A stretch of 64,000 nt of DNA from Paracoccus homiensis (GTDB lineage: Bacteria > Pseudomonadota > Alphaproteobacteria > Rhodobacterales > Rhodobacteraceae). The notes below the pieces were generated by a model. It saw only the letters and a list, made by a program, of their open reading frames with translations, had not been told where the DNA came from and made no database searches. Where the stretch lies: assembly GCF_900111675.1 (NCBI RefSeq), contig NZ_FOHO01000004.1, forward strand, positions 186,001 through 250,000, in the 5' to 3' direction. This document shows positions 26,944 to 36,676 of the stretch, in pieces. Numbering within the stretch: position 1 is the first letter of the stretch; the number at the start of each line of letters is the position of its first letter. A program made the position numbers and the translations under genes.

Positions 26944-27924
26944 ATGAAGATCGCGACCAAGCTTGCCGCAGGCACCGCGCTTGCGCTGCTGACCATGACC
27001 GCTGCCGCGCAGGCAAAGACCCTGCGCCTGAACCACAACAACCCGGAAGATCACCCGGTCCACATCTCGATGCAGAAGATGGCCGATGAGGTCGAAGAGG
27101 CCACCGGCGGCGATCTGAAGATCCGCATCTATGCCAACGGCCAGCTGGGCACCCAGCGCGAATCCACCGAGCAGGTGCAGAACTGCTCGTTGGACATGGC
27201 GCGGTCGAACGCGGCGGAACTGGAGGCCTTCGTGCCGTCCTATGCCGTCTTCAACCTGCCCTACATGTTCGCAAGCGAGGATCACTTCAACCAGGTGATC
27301 GCGGGCGATATCGGCAAGGAAATCCTTGATTCCGGCATCGAGAACGGCATCCGCGGGCTGGCCTACTATACCGAGGGCGCGCGGTCCTTCTATACCAACA
27401 AGGCGATCAACTCGCCCGCCGACCTAGAGGGCATGAAGATCCGCGTCCAGCCCAGCCCCTCGGCGGTGCGCATGGTCGAACTGCTGGGCGGCAACCCCAC
27501 CCCCATCGGCTGGGGCGAGCTGTATTCCGCGCTGCAGCAGGGCGTCGTGGACGGGGCCGAGAACAACCCGACCGCGCTGACCACCGCCCGCCACGGCGAG
27601 GTCGCCAAGCACTTCTCGCTGGACGAACACACGCTGATCCCCTCGGTGGTGTTCATCTCGAACTGCGCATGGGACGGGCTGAGCACCGAAGAGCAGGAGG
27701 CCTTGGCCACCGCCGCGCACAACTCGATGCTGTCGCATACCGAAGCCTGGAAGCTGGCATCCGACGCCGCCATCGAAGAGGCGCAGGCCGAGATGGGCGT
27801 GGAGATCCACGAGGTGGACAAGGCCCCCTTCATCGAGGCCGTGCAGCCGATGTACCAAGAGGCCGAAGAGGCCAATCCCGAACTGGCCGGTCTGATCGAA
27901 CAGATCCGCGCCTCGGCGCAGTAA
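26944..27924 (+). CDS. dctP: TRAP transporter substrate-binding protein DctP
   Basis: 326 aa with a Sec signal peptide (MKIATKLAAGTALALLTMTAAAQA, cleavage after about 24), periplasmic. DctP fold hallmarks are GMKIRVQPSP (Arg that pairs with the substrate carboxylate) and GWGELYSALQQGVVDGAENNP. Context predicts a hexuronate or small glucuronide ligand. RBS GGAGG 8 bp upstream. Transporter partners are on the other strand. Confidence 0.93.
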   Translation: MKIATKLAAGTALALLTMTAAAQAKTLRLNHNNPEDHPVHISMQKMADEVEEATGGDLKIRIYANGQLGTQRESTEQVQNCSLDMARSNAAELEAFVPSYAVFNLPYMFASEDHFNQVIAGDIGKEILDSGIENGIRGLAYYTEGARSFYTNKAINSPADLEGMKIRVQPSPSAVRMVELLGGNPTPIGWGELYSALQQGVVDGAENNPTALTTARHGEVAKHFSLDEHTLIPSVVFISNCAWDGLSTEEQEALATAAHNSMLSHTEAWKLASDAAIEEAQAEMGVEIHEVDKAPFIEAVQPMYQEAEEANPELAGLIEQIRASAQ

Positions 27925-27939
27925 GGGGACGGGGACGCC

Positions 27940-29724
27940 ATGCTTGAACGTTCGGATCTGGCCGAAAACGCCTTGGCGGCCCTGCATGACGAAGCCTATG
28001 ATCGCGCCTTCGACCGGCGCGATCTGACGGCGCAGGGCATGATCTTCATCGGCGGGCGCAAGGCGCAGTCGCTGGACGGGGACTGGAACTTCTGCGTCGA
28101 TCTGCTGGATACCGGGCTGCGCCAGAAATGGTTCGCCATGCAGCCCGGCGATCCCGCCGACCGGATCGAGCCCTGGGATTATGACCCCCATATGGGCGAG
28201 ACCGTGCCCGTCCCGTCCAACTGGCAGATGCTTCAGGACCGCTGGTATTTCTTCGAGGGCGGGTCGTGGTACACGCGTCCGCTGGATATCGAACCCGATC
28301 CGGACGGTCGGCTGTTCCTACGCATCGGGGCCGCCAGCTATGACTGCAAGGTGTTCCTGAACGGCGAATATCTGGGCAACCACCTCGGGGCCTCGACGCC
28401 GTTCTTCGTCGAACTGACGGATCACGTCCGCGAAGGGCGCAACTGGCTGATGCTGTTCGTGGACAACCGCCGCCGCCCCGACCGTCTGCCGATGCAGAAC
28501 ACCGACTGGTTCAACTATGGCGGCATCTACCGCGAGGTGTCGCTGTACCGGACCCCGCGCACCGTCATCCGCGACCTGTTCGTGACGCTGGCGCCGGGTC
28601 GCTATGACCTGATCCGCGCCGAGATCGAGGTCGAGGGCGCGACCGAGGCGCATCTGCGCATCGACGGCCTGGTCGACCGGACGATCCCGCTGACCGATGG
28701 CCGGGCCGTGATCGAGATCCCGGCCGAACCGCATCTGTGGTCCACCGACGACCCGCATCTGTACGATGTCGAACTGACCGCAGGCCCCGACCGCGTGACC
28801 GACCGCGTGGGTTTCCGCCAGATCGAACGCCGCGGGACCGAGATCCTGCTGAACGGCAGCCCGATCTGGCTGCGCGGCATCGCGGTCCACGAGGATGACG
28901 AGAAGCTGGGCAAGCTCACGAACCACGCCGACCTGACCCGCCGCTTCGACCACGCCAAGGCGCTGAACAGCAATTTCATGCGGCTGGCGCATTATCCCCA
29001 TCACGAGGATGCCTCGCGCATGGCGGATGAACGCGGCATCCTGATCTGGGCCGAGATCCCGGTCTATTGGGCGATCGACTTTGCCAATCCGGCCACGCAG
29101 GCCGATGCACGCAACCAGCTGGCCGAACTGGTCCGCCGCGACCGCAACCGCGCATCGGTGGTGATCTGGTCCGTCGGCAACGAGAACCCCGATACCGACG
29201 CGCGGCTGGATTTCATGTCCGACCTTGCGGCGCTGGCCCGCAGGATGGACCCGACCCGCCTGATCGCGGCGGCCTGCCTGATCAACCACAACACCCTGAA
29301 GATCGAGGACAGGCTGGCCGAGCATCTCGATATCATCGGGATCAACGAATATTACGGCTGGTACGACGAGGATTTCGACGACCTGGAAAAGATCGGCCGC
29401 AATTCCGACCCCGACCGCCCCGTGGTGATCTCCGAGACCGGCGCGGATGCCGACATCACGCCGCAGGGTCCGAAGACCGGTCTGTTCTCCGAGGCCTATC
29501 AGGCCGAGATCTATCGCAAGCAGATCGCCACGCTGTCCAAGCTGGATTACGTCAAGGGCATGTCGCCTTGGATCCTCTATGATTTCCGGACCGAGCGGCG
29601 GCAGGGCATCTTTCAGCGCGGCTGGAACCGCAAGGGGCTGATCGCCGCCGACAAGACCACGCGCAAGCAGGCCTTCGGCATCCTTGCCGATTTCTATGCC
29701 CGCCGGGCCGAGGGCAAGGCATGA
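27940..29724 (+). CDS. uidA: Glycoside hydrolase family 2, beta-glucuronidase
   Basis: 594 aa, cytoplasmic. Order: sugar-binding jelly roll (about 38-205), Ig-like domain (about 206-295), TIM barrel. Acid/base E415 in IWSVGNENPD and nucleophile E499 in VVISETGAD; NFMRLAHYPHHE is the GH2 barrel signature. Beta-glucuronidase rather than beta-galactosidase is supported by size and by the surrounding glucuronate pathway. Releases glucuronate inside the cell for UxaC. The stop overlaps the GntR start. Confidence 0.88.
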   Translation: MLERSDLAENALAALHDEAYDRAFDRRDLTAQGMIFIGGRKAQSLDGDWNFCVDLLDTGLRQKWFAMQPGDPADRIEPWDYDPHMGETVPVPSNWQMLQDRWYFFEGGSWYTRPLDIEPDPDGRLFLRIGAASYDCKVFLNGEYLGNHLGASTPFFVELTDHVREGRNWLMLFVDNRRRPDRLPMQNTDWFNYGGIYREVSLYRTPRTVIRDLFVTLAPGRYDLIRAEIEVEGATEAHLRIDGLVDRTIPLTDGRAVIEIPAEPHLWSTDDPHLYDVELTAGPDRVTDRVGFRQIERRGTEILLNGSPIWLRGIAVHEDDEKLGKLTNHADLTRRFDHAKALNSNFMRLAHYPHHEDASRMADERGILIWAEIPVYWAIDFANPATQADARNQLAELVRRDRNRASVVIWSVGNENPDTDARLDFMSDLAALARRMDPTRLIAAACLINHNTLKIEDRLAEHLDIIGINEYYGWYDEDFDDLEKIGRNSDPDRPVVISETGADADITPQGPKTGLFSEAYQAEIYRKQIATLSKLDYVKGMSPWILYDFRTERRQGIFQRGWNRKGLIAADKTTRKQAFGILADFYARRAEGKA

Positions 29725-30461
29725 GCGGATCGCAGCAACGCCGTTACCAGGATGTCGCCGCAGAACTGCGCGACCTGATCCGGGCCGAGGGGCTGCGCCC
29801 GGGCGACCGCCTGCTGACCGAACGCCAGATCGCGCTGCGGCTGGACGTGGGGCGCAGTCTGGTGCGCGACGCGATCATCATGCTGGAGGTCGAGGGGCTG
29901 GTGCAGGTGCGCCAAGGGTCAGGCATCTACCTGAACGAGCCTGCGGGCGAGGCGACGGTCATCGACGACGATATCGGCCCGTTCGAGCTGCTGGAGGCGC
30001 GGATGGTGATCGAAAGCGCCGTCGCGGGCCTTGCCGCCGCCACCGTGACCAAGGCCGACATCACCGCCATGCGCGAGGCGCTGGACCAGGAGCGCCGCAA
30101 TATCGAGGCAGGCACCGGCGATTATTCGGGCGACCAGCGCTTTCACCTGCTGATCGCCGAGGCGACGCAGAACGGCGTTCTGGTCCGCACGGTCACCGAC
30201 CTGTGGGAACGGCGCGAACGCAGCCGGATGTGGGCACAGCTGCACAGCCGCATCTTCGACGACGCCTATCGCAACCGCTGGCTGGACGACCACCAGGAAA
30301 TCTTGGACGCCCTGCGCGCCCGCGACAGCCAGCGCGCCCGCAACGCCATGAGCGACCATATCGGCAATGTCAGCGCGACACTGATGCAATTGTCCGATCC
30401 CGACGATCCGTCCTTCGACGGGTATCTATTCTCGACCGCACGCGCCCGGCAGGCGCTTTGA
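29721..30461 (+). CDS. uxuR: GntR/FadR-subfamily regulator, UxuR-like
   Basis: 246 aa. N-terminal wHTH ([35 protein letters not shown]), then an all-helical FCD ligand domain with metal-binding histidines ([14 protein letters not shown]). FadR-type UxuR/ExuR proteins respond to hexuronates or fructuronate. Translationally coupled to the beta-glucuronidase by an ATGA overlap. Operator candidates at 26834-26864. Confidence 0.88.
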   Translation: MSGSQQRRYQDVAAELRDLIRAEGLRPGDRLLTERQIALRLDVGRSLVRDAIIMLEVEGLVQVRQGSGIYLNEPAGEATVIDDDIGPFELLEARMVIESAVAGLAAATVTKADITAMREALDQERRNIEAGTGDYSGDQRFHLLIAEATQNGVLVRTVTDLWERRERSRMWAQLHSRIFDDAYRNRWLDDHQEILDALRARDSQRARNAMSDHIGNVSATLMQLSDPDDPSFDGYLFSTARARQAL

Positions 30462-30480
30462 AGATTACGGAGAACAGGAA

Positions 30481-31641
30481 GTGAAGCAGACTTGGCGTTG
30501 GTTCGGGCCGAACGATGCGGTGACGCTGGCCGATATCCGGCAGGCAGGGGCGACGGGCATCGTGACCGCGCTGCACCACCTGCCGAACGGCGCCGTCTGG
30601 TCCGTGGACGAGATCATGGCCCGCAAGCGCCTGATCGAGGAAGCCGGCCTGACCTGGGATGTCGTCGAAAGCATCCCGATCCACGAGGACATCAAGACCG
30701 CCGCCCCCGGCTGGCAGGCCCATGCCGATGCCTGGGCGCAATCGGTGCTGAACCTGGGCGAATGCGGCATCCGCACGGTGTGCTACAACTTCATGCCGGT
30801 GCTGGACTGGACGCGGACCTCGCTGGATCACGAATTGCCGGACGGGGCGCGCTGCCTGCGCTTCGACGCCGCCGATTTCGCGGTCTTCGACATCCATGTG
30901 CTGGAACGCCCCGGCGCGGATGCCGACCACCCCGCCGAAATCGTGGCCGAGGCCGCCCGCCGCGCACCCGGCATCGACCGCGATGCGCTGACCGGCACCA
31001 TCCTGGCCGGGCTTCCGGGGTCCGAGGAAAGCTATACGCTGGACCAGTTCCGCGAGCGGCTGGCGACCTATGACGGGATCGACGCGGCCCGCCTGCGCGA
31101 AAACCTTGCGGCCTTCCTGCGCCATGTGCTGCCCGCCGCGAAACAGGCGAAGGTCGTGCTGGCGATCCATCCCGACGATCCGCCCCGCCCGCTGTTCGGC
31201 CTGCCGCGGATCGTCTCGACCGCCGCGGACATGGACTTCATCGCGGGCATCGACGAGAGCCACGCCAACGGCTTCACCTTCTGTACCGGCTCCTATGGCG
31301 TGCGGGCCGACAACGACCTGCCCGCCATGCTGGCGCGGCACGGCGACCGGGTCCATTTCCTACACCTGCGCGCGACGCTGCGCGAAGAGGACGGGCTGTC
31401 CTTCCACGAGGCCGCGCATCTGGAGGGCGACGTGGACATGGTCGCCATCGTCTCCGAGGCGCTGTCGATCCAGAAGGCGCGCGGGGTCGAACTGCCCTTC
31501 CGTCCCGATCACGGGCACCAGATCCTGGACGACCTGACCCGACAGGGTGGTGCGCCCGGATACCCGGCCATCGGGCGCCTGCGCGGCCTGGCCGAGATCA
31601 GGGGCATCATCCACGCGCTGTCCCGCAACCGGGCGGCCTGA
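30481..31641 (+). CDS. uxuA: Mannonate dehydratase
   Basis: 386 aa starting at GTG 30481 (CAGGA upstream). Dehydrates D-mannonate to 2-keto-3-deoxy-D-gluconate. Motifs are [23 protein letters not shown] at the N terminus, [28 protein letters not shown] and [10 protein letters not shown], which contain the metal-binding His and Cys ligands. Last gene of the plus-strand unit; kdgK and kdgA are not in the window. Confidence 0.96.
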   Translation: MKQTWRWFGPNDAVTLADIRQAGATGIVTALHHLPNGAVWSVDEIMARKRLIEEAGLTWDVVESIPIHEDIKTAAPGWQAHADAWAQSVLNLGECGIRTVCYNFMPVLDWTRTSLDHELPDGARCLRFDAADFAVFDIHVLERPGADADHPAEIVAEAARRAPGIDRDALTGTILAGLPGSEESYTLDQFRERLATYDGIDAARLRENLAAFLRHVLPAAKQAKVVLAIHPDDPPRPLFGLPRIVSTAADMDFIAGIDESHANGFTFCTGSYGVRADNDLPAMLARHGDRVHFLHLRATLREEDGLSFHEAAHLEGDVDMVAIVSEALSIQKARGVELPFRPDHGHQILDDLTRQGGAPGYPAIGRLRGLAEIRGIIHALSRNRAA

Positions 31642-31764
31642 TCCGCGCGGCCCGCAAGAAATCGTGAACGCGGCGCGGGATTTTTCGCGCCGTGTTGGCG
31701 TAAAACGCCCTTAGGCTGATCGCATCCTTCCCGCCCACGCTGGCCTTTACCCGGAGAGATGCCG

Positions 31765-32652
31765 ATGACCCGCATGACCGCCAAGGATTTCGATCAGGAA
31801 CTTCTGGATCTTTATGATTTCTACGCCCATGGCCGGATCACCAAGCGCGAGTTTCTGGACCGCGCCGGAAAATTCGCGGTCGGCGGCGTGACCGCCATTG
31901 CGCTGTTGAACATGCTGAGCCCGGATTACGCGCTGGCTCAGCAGGTGTCGTTCAACGATCCCGAAATCCTGCCCGAATACATCACCTACCCTTCGCCCAA
32001 CGGGACCGGCGATGTGCGCGGATATCTGGTCCGTCCTTCCGGGGTGGAAGGACCGCTGCCCGCCGTGCTGGTCATCCACGAAAATCGCGGTCTGAACCCC
32101 TATATCGAGGATGTGGCGCGCCGCCTTGCCAAGGCCGGGTTCATGGCGCTGGCGCCCGACGGGCTGACCTCGGTCGGCGGCTATCCCGGCAACGACGCCG
32201 AGGGACGCGAGCTGCAACAGACGGTCGACACGACTCAGCTGATGAACGACTTCTTCGCAGGTTTCGAACATCTGCTGACGCGCGAGGACAGCACCGGCAA
32301 GGTCGGCGCGGTCGGCTTTTGCTATGGCGGCGGGGTCGTGAACGCGCTGGCCGTCGCCTATCCCGAAATGTCGGCCGGCGTTTCCTTCTATGGCCGCCAG
32401 CCCGCGTCCGAGGATGTCGCAAAGATCCAGGCCCCGTTGATGATCCAGATGGGCGAACTGGACGAACGCATCAACGAAGGCTGGCCCGCCTTCGAAGAGG
32501 CGCTGCAGGCCAACGACAAGACCTATCAGGCCCATATCTACGAGGCGGCCAATCACGGTTTCCATAACGACAGCACACCGCGCTATGACAAGGAAAAGGC
32601 GGAACTGGCCTGGGATCGCACCATCGAATGGTTCGACACCTATCTGAAATAA
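31765..32652 (+). CDS. Dienelactone hydrolase family protein
   Basis: 295 aa from ATG 31765 (GGAGAG 6 bp upstream; an ATG at 31759 is too close). Alpha/beta hydrolase with nucleophile Cys in VGFCYGGG, and the His of the triad in AANHGFHND. The N-terminal 60 residues include a helical cytoplasmic stretch and a hydrophobic segment ([20 protein letters not shown]), so it may be exported; a KR pair precedes it. This YghX/DLH-like architecture is common; substrate unknown. Confidence 0.85.
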   Translation: MTRMTAKDFDQELLDLYDFYAHGRITKREFLDRAGKFAVGGVTAIALLNMLSPDYALAQQVSFNDPEILPEYITYPSPNGTGDVRGYLVRPSGVEGPLPAVLVIHENRGLNPYIEDVARRLAKAGFMALAPDGLTSVGGYPGNDAEGRELQQTVDTTQLMNDFFAGFEHLLTREDSTGKVGAVGFCYGGGVVNALAVAYPEMSAGVSFYGRQPASEDVAKIQAPLMIQMGELDERINEGWPAFEEALQANDKTYQAHIYEAANHGFHNDSTPRYDKEKAELAWDRTIEWFDTYLK

Positions 32653-32668
32653 TGATGCGGGTGGTCGC

Positions 32669-33811
32669 CTAGCGGCCCAGCAACAGCGAATTGGGATTGC
32701 GCTGGATATCGCGTGCCGTCGCCCCGACCGCGGCGGCGGCCTTGGCGATTTCGCGGGTCATCTTGCGCAGATCCACCTGCAATGCGCCGCCATCGCCGAA
32801 CGCCTGCGCGGCACGGGCGATATTGTCGGCGGCACGACCAAAGCGTGACAGCAGCGGCCCGATGCCGTTTTCCAGATCCTCGGCCGCATTGGCCACTGAT
32901 TGCAGGCTGGCGTTCAGATTGGCAACGGTGCCGCTGTCCTGCATGTCGCGCAGCAGGGCCGAGGCCGCCTTCAGCGTTTCGGACAGGTTGCGGGGCAATT
33001 CGCCCGCATCCTCGCTGCCAAGCATCGCGCGCAGATCGCCGACCAGCCCCTGCGCCTCTTGCGACAGGCCGGCGTAATCGACATCGGAAAGCGCCGCGCC
33101 GGTCTGTTCGACCTGGCGGGCCGCGTCGGTCGCGGCATCCAGCGCGGTTTCAAGACGAGGGGCCAGGCCGTCGAACTGACCCGCGAATTCGTCCAGCGCC
33201 TCGGCCACGTCGCTGATCCCCGACACGGCATCGGAAATCGCGCTGATCGATTCCTCCAACTGCCCCGAGGCGCTGTCCACATTGCCCAGAATGCTGCCGA
33301 CGTGATCGCGGTTCTCATCGCTGAGCAGGTCGTTCAGGCGGGTCGCGGCCTGCGACAGCTGATCGACCAGTTCCGGTCCGCTTTGCGTGATCGAATCCAG
33401 GACCGACCGACCCGCGATGATCCGCGGCTCGGGTTCGTCGCGCACCTCGCGCAGCAGCGGCGCACGCGGCGTGCCCGAAGAAATCGACAGGATCGACAGC
33501 CCCGTGATCCCTTGCGGCACCATGGTCGCGACGCTGCTGGTCCGCACCGGGGTGCCCTGTCGCAGTTCCAGCCGGACAAGGACCTGCCCGTTCTCCTCAA
33601 GGGAAAGATCGACGATCTGGCCCGTCGGCACGCCCGAAAACTGAACCTGCGTCCCCGCCGAAATGCCCGAGATTTCGGGAAACATCACCTGATAATACTC
33701 ATACTGGCGGTTCGCCTCATGCCCGGCAAACCACATCAGCAGCCCCAGAAGCCCGACGAAACCGGCCAGGGTGAACGCGCCGATCAGCAGATAATTGGCC
33801 TTGGTTTCCAT
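32669..33811 (-). CDS. mlaD: MCE/MlaD-family lipid-binding protein
   Basis: 380 aa from ATG 33811 with AAGGA upstream. One N-terminal membrane anchor (about 8-28), an MCE domain (about 38-120, VMFPEISGISAGTQVQFSGVPTG) and a long periplasmic helical tail (about 160-360) rich in Ala, Leu, Asp and Ser. The tail is longer than in E. coli MlaD and probably forms a tunnel or coiled coil. Part of the mlaE-mlaF-mlaD operon for phospholipid transport to or from the outer membrane. Confidence 0.88.
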   Translation of the reverse strand: METKANYLLIGAFTLAGFVGLLGLLMWFAGHEANRQYEYYQVMFPEISGISAGTQVQFSGVPTGQIVDLSLEENGQVLVRLELRQGTPVRTSSVATMVPQGITGLSILSISSGTPRAPLLREVRDEPEPRIIAGRSVLDSITQSGPELVDQLSQAATRLNDLLSDENRDHVGSILGNVDSASGQLEESISAISDAVSGISDVAEALDEFAGQFDGLAPRLETALDAATDAARQVEQTGAALSDVDYAGLSQEAQGLVGDLRAMLGSEDAGELPRNLSETLKAASALLRDMQDSGTVANLNASLQSVANAAEDLENGIGPLLSRFGRAADNIARAAQAFGDGGALQVDLRKMTREIAKAAAAVGATARDIQRNPNSLLLGR

Positions 33812-33812
33812 G

Positions 33813-34589
33813 CTAGTCGTCCTTTCGGGCCGTCTGTTCCATCGCGGCGCGGGCGCGTGGGCCATTGAAATATTCATGCACCCAGGGGTGGTCGATCCGG
33901 CGCAGCTGATCGATGCTGCCTGTGGCCAGAACCCGCTTTTCCGCCAGAACCGCAATCCGGTCGCAACAGGCGTGCAGCGTATCCAGATCATGCGTGACCA
34001 GAAACACCGTCAGCCCCAGCGTGTCGGTCAGCCCACGGATCAGGCGGTCGAATTCGGATGCCCCGATCGGGTCCAGACCGGCGGTCGGTTCATCCAGAAA
34101 GACCAGTTCCGGATCCAGCGCCAGCGCACGCGCCAGACCGGCGCGCTTGCGCATGCCGCCCGACAGCTCGGACGGGTATTTCCCGCCAGCATCCCAGGGC
34201 AGCCCCGCCATCGAGATTTTCAGATCGGCCAGTTCACTGCGGACCCCAGCCGGAAGATCCAGCCGTCGCATCGGCACCTCGACATTCTCGCGCACGGTCA
34301 GCGTCGAAAACAGCGCCCCATCCTGAAACATGACGCCCAGGGACCGCCCCAGCAACGCATGTTCGCGACCCGATGCGCGATGGACATCGATCCCCTTCAC
34401 GGTGATCTGACCCGCCGCGGGCGTCAGCAGGCCGACGATGCTGCGCAACAGAACCGATTTCCCAGTGCCCGATCCCCCGACGATGCCCAGAATCTCGCCC
34501 CGCATCACATCCAGATCCAGCCCGTCATGGATGACCTTCGGCCCGAACTGGGTCCGGATGCCGCGCATGGTGATGATCGGATCGCTCAT
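33813..34589 (-). CDS. mlaF: ABC transporter ATP-binding protein, MlaF-like
   Basis: 258 aa from ATG 34589. Walker A GGSGTGKS, signature LSGGMRKRAGLARAL, Walker B ELVFLDEPTAGLDP, switch HDLDTL. Energises the MlaE-type permease. Overlaps the permease stop as ATGA; one base separates it from mlaD. The upstream extension of this frame is antisense shadow. Confidence 0.93.
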   Translation of the reverse strand: MSDPIITMRGIRTQFGPKVIHDGLDLDVMRGEILGIVGGSGTGKSVLLRSIVGLLTPAAGQITVKGIDVHRASGREHALLGRSLGVMFQDGALFSTLTVRENVEVPMRRLDLPAGVRSELADLKISMAGLPWDAGGKYPSELSGGMRKRAGLARALALDPELVFLDEPTAGLDPIGASEFDRLIRGLTDTLGLTVFLVTHDLDTLHACCDRIAVLAEKRVLATGSIDQLRRIDHPWVHEYFNGPRARAAMEQTARKDD

Positions 34590-35707
34590 AGGCCGACCTG
34601 TGCGAAGAAGATGGAAAAGCCCGCATCCGCCACGATCACCGCAAAGATCGCCGCCACGACCGAGGCCGAGGTCATGCGCCCCAGCGATTCCGTGTCGCCA
34701 CCGACCTGCATCCCGAAACGACAGCCGATGATCGCGATCAACATGCCAAAGACCGGGGCCTTCACCAGACCGACAAAGGCATGGGTGACATCCACGTTCT
34801 GCGACAGCCGCGCCACATAGATCGCGGGCGAGATGTCCAGCGCCGCCCATGCCATCACCCCGCCCCCGAACAGGCCCGCGATATCGCCGATCAGCGCAAG
34901 GATCGGCATCATCAGCGTCAGCGCCAGAACACGGGGCAGGATCAGGGTCTGGTCCGGGTCGATATCCAGCGTGCGCATGGCGTCGATCTCTTCGCGCATC
35001 TTCATCGCCCCCAGCGCGGCGGTGAAGGCCGCACCCGTACGCCCGGCCACGACAATGGCCGTCAGCAAGATCGCCAATTCGCGCAGGACCGCGATGCCGA
35101 CCAGATCGATGGTAAAGATCTCGGCCCCGAAGGCGCGCAGCTGATAGGCCCCCTGATAGGCGATGACGACCCCGATCAGGAATGAAATCGTCACCACGAT
35201 CGGCACCGCGTTCAGCCCCACCGCCTGACAATGATAGACCAGCGAGGTTAGCGGAAACTGCCTTGGATGGCGCAATGCGCGGGCAAGCGCCGCCAGGAAA
35301 CGGCCCAGATATTCGACCAGCGCCAGAAGCGAGGCGATCGCCGCGCCGACATGGCGGCCCAGTTGTTCCACCGCGCCACGCAGGCTGCCACGGGGGGGAC
35401 CGGTCTCCTTGGGCCTTTGCGGCCAGGATGCCGCGACCTGCCTTAGCAGCGGCTGCAGTTCTTGCGGCAATCCCGTGACCTTGCAGCCACCGCGCCGCGC
35501 CTTTTCCAGAAACCACGCACCTGCCGTATCCAGCGCCGTGACGGCGCTGGCATCTATGGTCGCCGCCGATCTGGTCATCGCCGGATCGGACAGCGCCTGC
35601 ACGCGCAGCGGCCCGGACAGGATCAGGCACTCCCCCGTCAGGGTCGCGCTGAACCGTGGCGGGCTTGCACTGTCCGGGGATGGTTCGCCGGGTGTCGCAG
35701 GCTGCAT
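34586..35707 (-). CDS. mlaE: MlaE-type permease with N-terminal STAS-like domain
   Basis: 373 aa from ATG 35707 (AAGGAG 9 bp upstream). Residues about 15-95 look like a STAS/MlaB domain (TIDASAVTALDTAGAWFLEKA); the rest is the MlaE permease with QGAYQLRAFGAEIFTIDLVG split over helices and the EIDAMRTLDIDP cytoplasmic loop. A fused STAS domain would replace the separate MlaB of E. coli. No MlaC or MlaA gene is in this window. Confidence 0.88.
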   Translation of the reverse strand: MQPATPGEPSPDSASPPRFSATLTGECLILSGPLRVQALSDPAMTRSAATIDASAVTALDTAGAWFLEKARRGGCKVTGLPQELQPLLRQVAASWPQRPKETGPPRGSLRGAVEQLGRHVGAAIASLLALVEYLGRFLAALARALRHPRQFPLTSLVYHCQAVGLNAVPIVVTISFLIGVVIAYQGAYQLRAFGAEIFTIDLVGIAVLRELAILLTAIVVAGRTGAAFTAALGAMKMREEIDAMRTLDIDPDQTLILPRVLALTLMMPILALIGDIAGLFGGGVMAWAALDISPAIYVARLSQNVDVTHAFVGLVKAPVFGMLIAIIGCRFGMQVGGDTESLGRMTSASVVAAIFAVIVADAGFSIFFAQVGL

Positions 35708-35828
35708 GCGGCAATACTCCTTCCCCGTCTCGCCCTTCCGTGCATGATAGAGAACGGCGCTGACCACAAGAACCCGGCCGGGAAAGCCCGACGATCCCGG
35801 ACCGGAACCCCCTGAGGATAGAGGAAAA

Positions 35829-36107
35829 ATGTCCCAGATCCACCACGAAAAGGACGACAGCAAAGGCCGCTACTGGATGCAGGTCGACGGACATCTGGCC
35901 GAACTGACCTATTCCCGCGCGGGCGACAGCATGATCATCATCGATCATACCGATGTGCCGGACGCCCTGCGCGGTCAGGGCGTCGGTGTTCGGCTGGTTG
36001 AACGCGCGGTTGCGGATGCGCGGCAGAACGGCATCCGGATCCTGCCGCTATGTCCCTTTGCCAAGGCCCAGTTTCAGCGCCATCGCGACTGGCAGGACGT
36101 TCTGTAG
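35829..36107 (+). CDS. Small GNAT-family acetyltransferase (YidJ/NATD1-like)
   Basis: 92 aa. N-acetyltransferase-2 type minimal GNAT with AELTYSRAGDSMIIIDHTDVPDALRGQG split across beta strands and the acetyl-CoA loop RGQGVGVRLVERAV; ends LPLCPFAKAQF. AGAGGA upstream. Divergent from mlaE. Substrate unknown. Confidence 0.85.
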   Translation: MSQIHHEKDDSKGRYWMQVDGHLAELTYSRAGDSMIIIDHTDVPDALRGQGVGVRLVERAVADARQNGIRILPLCPFAKAQFQRHRDWQDVL

Positions 36108-36169
36108 ACCCGCGCGCCGGGCCGGATTCCGGCTACTCTTGCGAAAGCCATTCGTGCTAACAGCCGAAA

Positions 36170-36673
36170 ATGGCGCGCGAACGACTTCTTATGACCCTGT
36201 TGCCGGAGCTGCGCAGCTATGCGCTGTCGATCTGCCGCAAAGGCGACGAGGTCGATGATCTGGTACAGGATGCGATCGAGCGGGCCCTGCAATCGGGGAC
36301 CCGCCCGCGCCAGCTTGCCGCATTGCGGCCCTGGATGTTCCGGGTCATCAGAAACCTGCACTACGATGAATTGCGTAAAACGCGCGTGCGCCGGGAATAT
36401 TCCGCGCGTGAGAAACGTCTATCCGATGTCACGGCGATCCAATGGGGCACCGAATCCGACATCCAGATGCGGATGCTGTTCCAGCGCCTTCCGCCCGAGA
36501 CACGCGAGATCCTGTTTTTGATCGATATCATGGAATTGAAATACCGCGAGGCTGCAGAAATCCTGGATGTACCCCAAGGCACCATCATGAGCCGGATCAG
36601 CCGCGCCCGCAGGGCGCTGCGCGATCTTGTCGAAGGCGTGGGAACACAGGACAGCACAGAGGATCAAGTTTAG
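36170..36673 (+). CDS. ECF (group 4) RNA polymerase sigma factor
   Basis: 167 aa. Sigma-2 region (VDDLVQDAIERAL...RPWMFRVIRNLHYDELRK) and sigma-4 HTH (LKYREAAEILDVPQGTIMSRISRARRAL split). Immediately followed by a membrane anti-sigma-like gene 3 bp downstream, the usual ECF pair arrangement. Target promoters cannot be named from this window. Confidence 0.93.
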   Translation: MARERLLMTLLPELRSYALSICRKGDEVDDLVQDAIERALQSGTRPRQLAALRPWMFRVIRNLHYDELRKTRVRREYSAREKRLSDVTAIQWGTESDIQMRMLFQRLPPETREILFLIDIMELKYREAAEILDVPQGTIMSRISRARRALRDLVEGVGTQDSTEDQV

Positions 36674-36676
36674 GCC

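Noticed and set aside
33813..35948. 711-codon open frame containing MlaF
   Set aside because: Only the last 258 codons resemble a protein family; the rest is a shadow frame of the MlaE gene.
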